DNA of 19,875 nucleotides. Source: an uncultured Blautia sp. (lineage in GTDB: Bacteria > Bacillota > Clostridia > Lachnospirales > Lachnospiraceae). A model generated the notes under the pieces. That model saw nothing but the letters and a program-made list of their open reading frames with translations, had not been told where the DNA came from and ran no database searches. Positions 13,940 to 19,875 of this stretch are shown here, piece after piece (the first letter of the stretch is position 1; every line of letters starts with the position of its first letter). The translations under genes were made by a program, and so were the position numbers. The stretch is from assembly GCA_934408705.1 (NCBI GenBank), contig CAKRVL010000045.1:1-19875 (forward strand), given 5' to 3'.

Positions 13940-15310
13940 ATGAAAAAAGAAATGAAAGAAAGAATGAGAAGTAAGGGAGCACTTTTGATTTTGCTGATGC
14001 TGCTGACTCTTTTTCTTACACCGGTCATGAGCCAGGAGGTTCAGGCTGCCAAGGCTGGCTTTAAGACCATAAATGGCAAGACTTATTACATAACCAAGAG
14101 TGGTGCCCGGCAGAAGGGCTGGCTTACCTTAAAGGGTAAGAAATACTACTTTAATAAAAAAACAGGTGTACAGCTAAAGGGCTGGCAGAAGAATAATAAA
14201 GGGAAAAATATCCGTTATTTTACCAAGGGCAAGGGCGTAATGGTAACTGGCTTTTTAAAGAGCGGAAGTGTGACCAGATATTTCCGCCCCTCTGATGGCA
14301 GGCTTGTCCGTGGCTGGCTTACCCTGAAAGGGAAGAAATATTATTTTACCAGCGGCAGCGGTGCTATGGTAAAGGGCTGGCAGACCACCTCCAAGAAGGA
14401 GAAGCGCTATTTTAAGAGCAACGGCGTTCTGCTTACCGGCTGGTTCACCGACTCTAAGGGCTATACCCGGTATTTTGATACTAAAAACGGAATCATGTAT
14501 ACAGGCATTAAGACTATAGATGGAAGTGTTTATTATTTTTCCAAGTCAAGCGGTGTGCGTTATCAGAAGGGCTTTGGCAGCGTGGGAAGCAAGCGCTATT
14601 ATTTTAGTCCTGCAGATGGTAAAGCGCAGACAGGCTGGCTCAGTCTGGATGGTAAGAGCTATTATTTTGGCTCCACAGGTGTGATGTACGTAAGCACTAC
14701 AGCTTCCATTGGTGGTAAGAACTACAGCTTTGATGCGAATGGTGTGGCTTCTGAGACAGAGGCCAGTGCGGATGATGGCAGTATTACCTTTACCTGGTAT
14801 GATGAGAACAGGGGACGTAATTTTACTATCATGAAGGAGCTGAAAAGTCATCCGGGAGTAGCGGATGGAACCAAGTCTGATCTTGATATTCTGGCAGCAG
14901 TCTGTGAGGCTGAGGCTGGAGATCAGGGAATTCCGGGAATGAAGGCTGTTGCACTTTGTATCCTGAACAGAACCCTTGACAAGCAGTTCCCATCCAGTGT
15001 GCGCTATGTACTCTATCAGGGAACTACATTCCCACAGTACTCGGTGGTAACTAATAATCAGCTTTTGAAGCGTCTGAATGGTCAGTTTGATGACCGGGCA
15101 AGTGCTTATGAAGCAGCCCAGCAGGCACTTGACAGTTATAATGCTTATGTATTAAATGGTACACCACGTACAGTAGACGGCACTAAGGCGAAGGATTTTA
15201 ATTATAAGTATTTTATGATGACATCTTATTTCTGGAAGCAGAATCTGAATTTCAATAAGGTGGTATACGAGACATATAAGGATCATACCTTCTTTGTTGA
15301 CTGGGTATAA
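13940..15310 (+). CDS. Secreted cell-wall hydrolase: choline-binding-type repeats plus SleB/CwlJ domain
   Basis: A 456-residue exported protein. The signal peptide has a basic start, a Leu-rich core and likely cleavage after VQA (34-36). Residues about 40-275 hold roughly eleven cell-wall-binding repeats of about 20 residues (GWLTLKGKKYYF, GAMVKGWQ, GVLLTGWF), aromatic and Gly-rich. The C-terminal domain (about 310-456) matches the SleB/CwlJ hydrolase family: ILAAVCEAEAGDQGIPGMKAVALCILNR, with Glu323 at the position of the catalytic Glu of SleB. That family cleaves peptidoglycan, and SleB itself acts on spore cortex. Here the repeats and a strong vegetative promoter argue for turnover of vegetative wall, or of choline- or glycan-decorated surfaces. 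GAGAGG precedes the ATG by nine bases. A second ATG at 13936 is out of frame. Confidence 0.88.
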   Translation: MKKEMKERMRSKGALLILLMLLTLFLTPVMSQEVQAAKAGFKTINGKTYYITKSGARQKGWLTLKGKKYYFNKKTGVQLKGWQKNNKGKNIRYFTKGKGVMVTGFLKSGSVTRYFRPSDGRLVRGWLTLKGKKYYFTSGSGAMVKGWQTTSKKEKRYFKSNGVLLTGWFTDSKGYTRYFDTKNGIMYTGIKTIDGSVYYFSKSSGVRYQKGFGSVGSKRYYFSPADGKAQTGWLSLDGKSYYFGSTGVMYVSTTASIGGKNYSFDANGVASETEASADDGSITFTWYDENRGRNFTIMKELKSHPGVADGTKSDLDILAAVCEAEAGDQGIPGMKAVALCILNRTLDKQFPSSVRYVLYQGTTFPQYSVVTNNQLLKRLNGQFDDRASAYEAAQQALDSYNAYVLNGTPRTVDGTKAKDFNYKYFMMTSYFWKQNLNFNKVVYETYKDHTFFVDWV

Positions 15311-15368
15311 AAAGTGATTTTAAGAATCCTTTATCACAGTAAGTTGTTAAAATTAAAAGGCAAATTCC

Positions 15369-15397
15369 TTGACAAAAACAGGATGGCTTTGTATACT
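15369..15397 (+). promoter_or_regulatory. tyrS promoter
   Basis: TTGACA (15369-15374), a 17-base spacer and TATACT (15392-15397). Transcription would begin near 15404 at the head of the T-box leader. Confidence 0.8.
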
Positions 15398-15403
15398 TGC
15401 AAG

Positions 15404-15707
15404 TATTAAAAGAGAAAGGCTTTGAAGGGAACAAGTAGCCTTGGAAGGAGCACACAGAGAGTTGCCGGCTGGTGAGAGGCGCGTGCAAAAACCATTGTGA
15501 ATACATCCCGGAGCTTTGCACCGAACGATTTTGTACGAGAATCCAGTAGGCTGTGACGGAGTGGCATACGTTATCGTGCCGGGGTGATAGTTCTGATTTT
15601 TTCAGTATAGTCACTTATCGAGGCAGGAAGTGCGAGCTTTCTGTGAATTTAGGTGGTAACGCGGGACCCGGTTCTCGTCCTAAAGGGACATGAGAACCGG
15701 GCTTTTT
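15404..15707 (+). promoter_or_regulatory. Tyrosine T-box riboswitch
   Basis: This 5' leader senses uncharged tRNA-Tyr and lets transcription continue into tyrS. Stem I elements are visible (AGAGAGTTGCCGGCTGGTGAGA, shown here only in part: GAGAGTTGCCGGCTGG). The specifier-loop sequence GAATACATC places codon TAC (Tyr) at 15502-15504. The T-box element AGGTGGTAACGCGGG begins at 15651. Its TGGT (15654-15657) would pair with ACCA, fitting the A73 of bacterial tRNA-Tyr. The antiterminator pairs TTTAGG (15648-15653) with CCTAAA (15679-15684) and GCG (15661-15663) with CGT (15676-15678), leaving the standard seven-base bulge TGGTAAC. The rest of the 423-bp gap before tyrS holds only the promoter and the ribosome binding site. 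Confidence 0.93.
15667..15707 (+). terminator. T-box regulated terminator
   Basis: CCCGGTTCTC (15667-15676) and GAGAACCGGG (15692-15701) pair perfectly over 10 bp, followed by CTTTTT. The left arm overlaps the antiterminator region, so the two folds exclude each other. Confidence 0.92.
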
Positions 15708-15733
15708 ACATTTATTTACAGGAGGAATTCAAA

Positions 15734-16963
15734 ATGACAGTTTGGGAAGAACTGAAAGCCAGAGGCCTGATCGCCCAGGTAACAGATGAAGATGAGATCA
15801 AAGACATGGTAAATAATGGAAAGGCAACCTTCTATATCGGATTTGACCCTACAGCAGATAGCCTTCATGTAGGACACTTTATGGCTCTTTGCCTGATGAA
15901 ACGTCTGCAGATGGCTGGAAATAGACCAATCGCTCTTCTTGGCGGTGGAACCGGTATGATCGGCGATCCATCCGGAAGAACTGATATGCGTCAGATGCTG
16001 ACGAAAGAGACCATTCAGCACAATATCGATTGCTTTAAGAAACAGATGGAGCGTTTTATTGATTTTTCTGATGATAAGGCACTTATGGTAAATAATGCAG
16101 AGTGGCTGATGAACCTGAATTATGTAGAGCTTTTACGTGAGGTTGGAGCTCACTTTTCTGTTAACCGTATGCTTACAGCAGAGTGCTACAAGCAGCGTAT
16201 GGAGAGAGGCTTAAGCTTCCTGGAATTCAACTACATGATCATGCAGAGCTACGATTTCTACATGCTGTACCAGAAATACGGCTGCAATATGCAGTTCGGT
16301 GGTGACGACCAGTGGAGTAATATGCTTGGCGGTACTGAGCTGATCCGTCGTAAGCTTGGAAAAGATGCATACGCTATGACAATCACCCTTCTTCTTAACT
16401 CTGAGGGCAAGAAAATGGGTAAAACCCAGTCTGGCGCTGTATGGCTTGATCCGAATAAGACATCTCCATTTGATTTCTACCAGTACTGGAGAAATGTGGA
16501 TGATGCGGATGTTATCAAATGTATGAAGCTTCTTACATTCCTTCCACTTGAAGAGATTGAAGAGATGGAGAAATGGGAAGGAAGCCAGTTGAACAAAGCA
16601 AAAGAAATCCTTGCATTCCACCTTACCGAGCTTGTTCACGGAACTGAAGAAGCTAAGAAGGCAGAGGCAGGAGCTAAGGCACTTTTTGCAGGCGGAGCTG
16701 ATACTGAGCATATGCCGACTACTGAGCTTGCAGCAGAGGATTTTGATGAGGAGGGCAATGTTGACCTGATCAGCCTTCTTGTAAAATCAGCTCTTGTAAC
16801 TACACGTTCCGAGGGAAGAAGAGCTATTGAGCAGGGTGGTGTTTCTGTTGATGGCGAGAAGATTACAGATATCAGATATGCACTTTCCAAAGACGCACTT
16901 ACAGGTGATGGTGTGGTTCTTAAGAGAGGAAAGAAGAAATTCCATAAGATCACTGTGAAATAA
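15734..16963 (+). CDS. tyrS: Tyrosyl-tRNA synthetase
   Basis: A 409-residue class I synthetase that charges tRNA-Tyr. The HIGH-type motif is HVGH (45-48) and the KMSKS-type motif is KMGKT (227-231). FGGDDQWSN (188-196) forms part of the tyrosine and tRNA site. The C-terminal S4 RNA-binding domain is present (VTTRSEGRRAIEQGGVSVDG). The start at 15734 follows AGGAGG; an in-frame ATG at 15653 lies within the T-box element and is not used. Expression is controlled by the tyrosine T-box upstream. No terminator is obvious before the alaS promoter. Confidence 0.97.
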   Translation: MTVWEELKARGLIAQVTDEDEIKDMVNNGKATFYIGFDPTADSLHVGHFMALCLMKRLQMAGNRPIALLGGGTGMIGDPSGRTDMRQMLTKETIQHNIDCFKKQMERFIDFSDDKALMVNNAEWLMNLNYVELLREVGAHFSVNRMLTAECYKQRMERGLSFLEFNYMIMQSYDFYMLYQKYGCNMQFGGDDQWSNMLGGTELIRRKLGKDAYAMTITLLLNSEGKKMGKTQSGAVWLDPNKTSPFDFYQYWRNVDDADVIKCMKLLTFLPLEEIEEMEKWEGSQLNKAKEILAFHLTELVHGTEEAKKAEAGAKALFAGGADTEHMPTTELAAEDFDEEGNVDLISLLVKSALVTTRSEGRRAIEQGGVSVDGEKITDIRYALSKDALTGDGVVLKRGKKKFHKITVK

Positions 16964-16978
16964 CATCATAAAAATATT

Positions 16979-17007
16979 TTGACCGTAATAAAGATATATG
17001 CTATCAT
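16979..17007 (+). promoter_or_regulatory. alaS promoter
   Basis: TTGACC (16979-16984), 17 bases and TATCAT (17002-17007), each one base from consensus. The predicted leader is about 55 bases and holds a small imperfect hairpin (about 17015-17040, TTCC and GGAA with flanking ATGC and GCAT). No T-box motif is present here, unlike tyrS. Confidence 0.6.
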
Positions 17008-17069
17008 ATAACACATGCAAGTATTCCTTCTGGGAATGCATTTCTTTATTGCGTAGGAGGAGAATTGAA

Positions 17070-19709
17070 ATGAAGAAATACGGAGTAAATGAGCTTCGAA
17101 AAATGTTTCTGGATTTCATGGAAAGCAAAGGACACCTTGTTCTGAAAAGCTTTCCATTGGTGCCGCAGGGCGATAAAAGTGTCCTGCTGATCAATGCGGG
17201 AATGACACCACTGAAACCATATTTTACAGGAGCAGAGAAACCACCGCGTACAAGAGTGAGTACATGTCAGAAATGTATTCGTACAGGTGATATCGAGAAT
17301 GTAGGTAAGACCGCCCGTCATGGTACATTTTTTGAGATGCTTGGAAACTTCTCTTTTGGAGATTATTTCAAAAAAGAAGCTATTCACTGGTCATGGGAAT
17401 TTCTGACAGAGGTTGTAGGTCTGGATCCGAACCGTCTTTATCCGTCTGTATATCTGGAGGATGATGAGGCATTCGATATCTGGAATAAAGAGATCGGAAT
17501 CCCGGCAGAGCGTATTTTCAAATTTGGCAAAGAGGATAATTTCTGGGAGCACGGAGCTGGCCCTTGCGGTCCTTGTTCAGAGATTTATTATGACCGTGGT
17601 GAGAGATATGGCTGCGGTAAGCCAGGATGTACAGTTGGCTGTGATTGCGACCGTTATATGGAAGTATGGAACAACGTATTTACCCAGTTTGAGAATGACG
17701 GAAATGGCAATTATACAACACTGAAACAGAAGAATATTGATACAGGTATGGGACTTGAGCGTCTGGCAGTTATTGTTCAGGACGTTGATTCTATTTTCGA
17801 TGTAGACACTATCTGTTCCCTTCGTAACCTGGTAAGTAAGATTTCAGGTAAGGAGTATGGGGTACATCATGAGGACGATGTTTCTATCCGTCTGATCACT
17901 GACCATATCCGTTCTGCTACATTTATGATCTCTGATGGTATCATGCCTACTAATGAGGGACGTGGATATGTACTCCGCCGTCTGATCCGTCGTGCAGCAC
18001 GACATGGAAGACTTCTTGGAATTAATGGTAATTTCCTTGCAACCTTAAGTGCAGAAGTTATCAATGGCTCTAAGGATGGATATCCGGAACTGGAAGAGAA
18101 GAAGGAGTTTATCTTCAATGTTCTTACAAACGAGGAGAATCAGTTTGGTAAGACTATTGATCAGGGACTTCGTATCCTTGCAGACATGGAAGAGGCTATG
18201 AATGCAGCCGGAGAGAAGACTCTTTCAGGAGAGAATGCATTTAAATTATATGATACTTATGGATTTCCTCTTGATCTGACAAAGGAGATCCTTGAGGAAA
18301 AAGGTTACGAGATCGACGAAGATGGTTTCAAGGCTGCTATGGATGAGCAGAGAGAGAAAGCTCGTTCTTCCCGTGAAGTAACCAACTATATGGGAGCTGA
18401 TGCGACTGTATATGACCAGATTGATACTGCTGTAACTACAGAGTTTGTTGGATATGATCATCTTTTCTTTGAATCACCGGTTACTGTTCTCACAACAGAG
18501 GACGAGATCGTGGATTCCTTGATGGAAGGTCAGAAGGGTACTGTTTTTGTAGAAAAAACTCCTTTCTATGCTACCATGGGTGGACAGATCGGAGATACCG
18601 GTGTGATCGAAACTGCAAATGGTAAATTTGTGGTAGAAGATACAATTAAGCTTCGCGGCGGCAAATTTGGACATGTGGGACATATGGAATCTGGTATGAT
18701 CTCCAAGGGAGAAACTGTTTCCCTGAAGGTAAATACTGCAGCAAGAAAAGATATTGAGAAGAATCATAGTGCCACACATCTTCTCCAGAAGGCACTGAAG
18801 GAGGTTCTTGGTTCCCACGTTGAGCAGAAGGGATCCCTTGTAACTGCTGACAGACTTCGTTTTGACTTTGCACATTTCACAGCTATGACAGCTGAAGAGA
18901 TCGAGAAGGTTGAGAAGCTGGTAAATGAGCAGATCCAGGCTGGTCTCGAAGTCCATACAGATGTTATGGATGTTGAGGAAGCTAAGAAGTCCGGTGCTAT
19001 GGCATTGTTTGGTGAGAAGTATTCCCAGAAGGTACGCGTAGTATCCATGGGTGATTTCTCTAAAGAGCTTTGCGGTGGTACCCATGTTGCAAATACAAGC
19101 TCTATCATGCTGTTTAAGATCGTATCTGAATCCGGTATTGCTGCCGGTGTCCGTCGTATTGAGGCACTTACAGGAAACGGAGTTCTGGATTACTATAAGA
19201 AGCAGGAAGCACTTCTTCATGAGGCTGCAAAGGCTCTCAAGACTAATCCTTCTGAGATGGTTGAGAAGATCGCACATCTTCAGGGTGAGGTGAAGGCTCT
19301 TGCGAGTGAGAATGAATCTCTTAAGAGCAAGCTGGCTCAGGGTGCTCTTGGCGATGTTATGAACCAGGTTGTAGAAGTGAAGGGCGTGAAGCTCCTTGCT
19401 GCTAAGGTAGAGGGCGTTGATATGAATGGTCTCCGTGATCTGGGCGATCAGCTGAAAGAGAAGCTGGGTGAGGGCGTGGTTGTTCTCGCAGCAGTAAATG
19501 AAGGCAAGGTAAATCTTCTTGCAATGGCTACTGACTCTGCACAGAAAGCAGGAGCACATGCAGGTAATCTGATCAAGGCAATCGCTGCAATTGTTGGCGG
19601 TGGCGGCGGTGGACGTCCGAACATGGCTCAGGCAGGAGGAAAGAATCCTGAGAAGGCAGGAGAAGCAATAGAAGCAGCAGCCGGAATTCTGGAAGGACAG
19701 CTGCATTAG
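17070..19709 (+). CDS. alaS: Alanyl-tRNA synthetase
   Basis: An 879-residue class II synthetase that charges tRNA-Ala and edits mischarged serine and glycine. The catalytic core begins MKKYGVNELRKMFLDFMESKGH, with TCQKCIRTGDIENVG and GNFSFGDYFK. The editing domain has zinc ligands in HSATHLL (His566) and CGGTHV (Cys668, His672). A coiled coil (about 725-765) leads to the C-Ala domain with its Gly-rich loop GGGGGGRPNMAQAGG. The start at 17070 follows TAGGAGGAG; the frame is open from 16998 but the conserved N-terminus begins here. Length is normal for the family. RqcH in this window uses tRNA-Ala for tailing, so the two are functionally linked though far apart. Confidence 0.97.
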   Translation: MKKYGVNELRKMFLDFMESKGHLVLKSFPLVPQGDKSVLLINAGMTPLKPYFTGAEKPPRTRVSTCQKCIRTGDIENVGKTARHGTFFEMLGNFSFGDYFKKEAIHWSWEFLTEVVGLDPNRLYPSVYLEDDEAFDIWNKEIGIPAERIFKFGKEDNFWEHGAGPCGPCSEIYYDRGERYGCGKPGCTVGCDCDRYMEVWNNVFTQFENDGNGNYTTLKQKNIDTGMGLERLAVIVQDVDSIFDVDTICSLRNLVSKISGKEYGVHHEDDVSIRLITDHIRSATFMISDGIMPTNEGRGYVLRRLIRRAARHGRLLGINGNFLATLSAEVINGSKDGYPELEEKKEFIFNVLTNEENQFGKTIDQGLRILADMEEAMNAAGEKTLSGENAFKLYDTYGFPLDLTKEILEEKGYEIDEDGFKAAMDEQREKARSSREVTNYMGADATVYDQIDTAVTTEFVGYDHLFFESPVTVLTTEDEIVDSLMEGQKGTVFVEKTPFYATMGGQIGDTGVIETANGKFVVEDTIKLRGGKFGHVGHMESGMISKGETVSLKVNTAARKDIEKNHSATHLLQKALKEVLGSHVEQKGSLVTADRLRFDFAHFTAMTAEEIEKVEKLVNEQIQAGLEVHTDVMDVEEAKKSGAMALFGEKYSQKVRVVSMGDFSKELCGGTHVANTSSIMLFKIVSESGIAAGVRRIEALTGNGVLDYYKKQEALLHEAAKALKTNPSEMVEKIAHLQGEVKALASENESLKSKLAQGALGDVMNQVVEVKGVKLLAAKVEGVDMNGLRDLGDQLKEKLGEGVVVLAAVNEGKVNLLAMATDSAQKAGAHAGNLIKAIAAIVGGGGGGRPNMAQAGGKNPEKAGEAIEAAAGILEGQLH

Positions 19710-19722
19710 AAGTTTTGCTTTT

Positions 19723-19760
19723 CTTTACCCCTTGGGAAAGGAAAAATTCGTCAAAATTTT
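19723..19760 (+). terminator. Possible weak terminator after alaS
   Basis: CTTTACCC (19723-19730) and GGGAAAG (19734-19740) can pair with a three-base loop and one bulged A. The T-run TTTTTT lies about 17 bases further on, after an AT-only pairing of AAAAATT with AATTTTT. Termination here is plausible but not textbook. Confidence 0.35.
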
Positions 19761-19783
19761 TTGTAAAATTAACCCAAAAGATG

Positions 19784-19813
19784 TTGACGAACCCAGAGTG
19801 TATGATATATAAT
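19784..19813 (+). promoter_or_regulatory. Promoter of the next gene beyond the window
   Basis: TTGACG (19784-19789), an 18-base spacer and TATAAT (19808-19813). Transcription would start near 19820. GGAGGG at 19869-19874 is the likely ribosome binding site of a gene that begins just past the window end. Confidence 0.65.
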
Positions 19814-19840
19814 AATGTTCGTGCAAGAAAAATACCCAGA

Positions 19841-19874
19841 CAGTTGTATTTTAGCACAATCTACAACTGGAGGG
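19841..19874 (+). other. Hairpin touching the Shine-Dalgarno of the next gene
   Basis: CAGTTGTA (19841-19848) and TACAACTG (19862-19869) pair perfectly over 8 bp with a 13-base loop. The last G of the stem is also the first G of GGAGGG. It lies in the predicted leader of the next gene and could limit ribosome access. Confidence 0.5.
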
Positions 19875-19875
19875 A

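Noticed and set aside
14040..14780. Repetitive stretch as a CRISPR-like or tandem DNA array
   Set aside because: The repeats are degenerate codons of cell-wall-binding motifs within one open gene, not regularly spaced identical DNA repeats.
15315..15335. GTGAT...ATCAC hairpin as terminator of the wall hydrolase gene
   Set aside because: The stem is 5 bp with a long loop and no T-run on the plus strand. T-richness exists only on the other strand, where no gene ends.
16998..17069. Upstream ATG extension of alaS
   Set aside because: It overlaps the predicted -10 and precedes the conserved MKKYGVNELR start, which has its own TAGGAGGAG.
18474..19706. 410-codon minus-strand open frame opposite alaS
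   Set aside because: It is antisense to the AlaRS editing and C-Ala domains. Cys/Leu/His-rich composition is typical of a shadow frame.

Overview
The window looks like a stretch of a spore-forming, low-to-moderate G+C Firmicute chromosome, most likely Lachnospiraceae (Clostridia). The reasons are the yicC-remA-gmk-rpoZ order, a tyrosine T-box leader, A/G-rich Shine-Dalgarno sites with TTGACA/TATAAT promoters, a secreted hydrolase with cell-wall-binding repeats, and a Cys/Gly/Asn-rich small protein of a kind common in that family. I cannot fix the genus from sequence alone. Nearly all of the window is chromosomal housekeeping. I see no insertion sequence, phage gene, CRISPR array, tRNA or rRNA.

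Layout. (1) 1-3335: an EF-G-like translational GTPase with an altered GTPase centre, then a secreted FnIII/lectin-like protein whose promoter overlaps the upstream gene's end and terminator. (2) 3336-6678, minus strand: rqcH (ribosome-associated quality control) followed by an ABC-F ATPase. A hairpin at 3277-3333 separates them from the convergent secreted-protein gene. (3) 6745-12403, plus strand: yicC, remA, gmk, rpoZ, rimO and pgsA, tightly packed, then cinA after a 143-bp gap holding two strong hairpins. The yicC and rqcH promoters are back to back and share most of one -35 element. (4) 12404-13738: a pocket of four small genes of unknown function: two tandem minus-strand helical proteins, a divergent 51-residue charged protein, and a 96-residue Cys/Gly/Asn-rich protein with two WIIILL segments. 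Two of these carry upstream sequences matching the sporulation sigma-K pattern (AC, 17 nt, CATANNNTA), so I infer a late mother-cell or spore-surface role. (5) 13805-15310: a secreted cell-wall-binding-repeat hydrolase of the SleB/CwlJ fold behind a perfect consensus vegetative promoter. (6) 15369-19709: a tyrosine T-box riboswitch with tyrS, then alaS with its own promoter. The window ends at a further promoter and a hairpin touching the Shine-Dalgarno of the next gene.

Many genes here act on translation and its quality control: the EF-G paralogue, ABC-F ATPase, RqcH, RimO, TyrRS and AlaRS. RNA metabolism and transcription (YicC, omega, RemA), nucleotides (Gmk), lipid (PgsA) and NAD repair (CinA) fill the rest. 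The region most likely to hold undescribed biology is the small-gene pocket at 12.4-13.8 kb.
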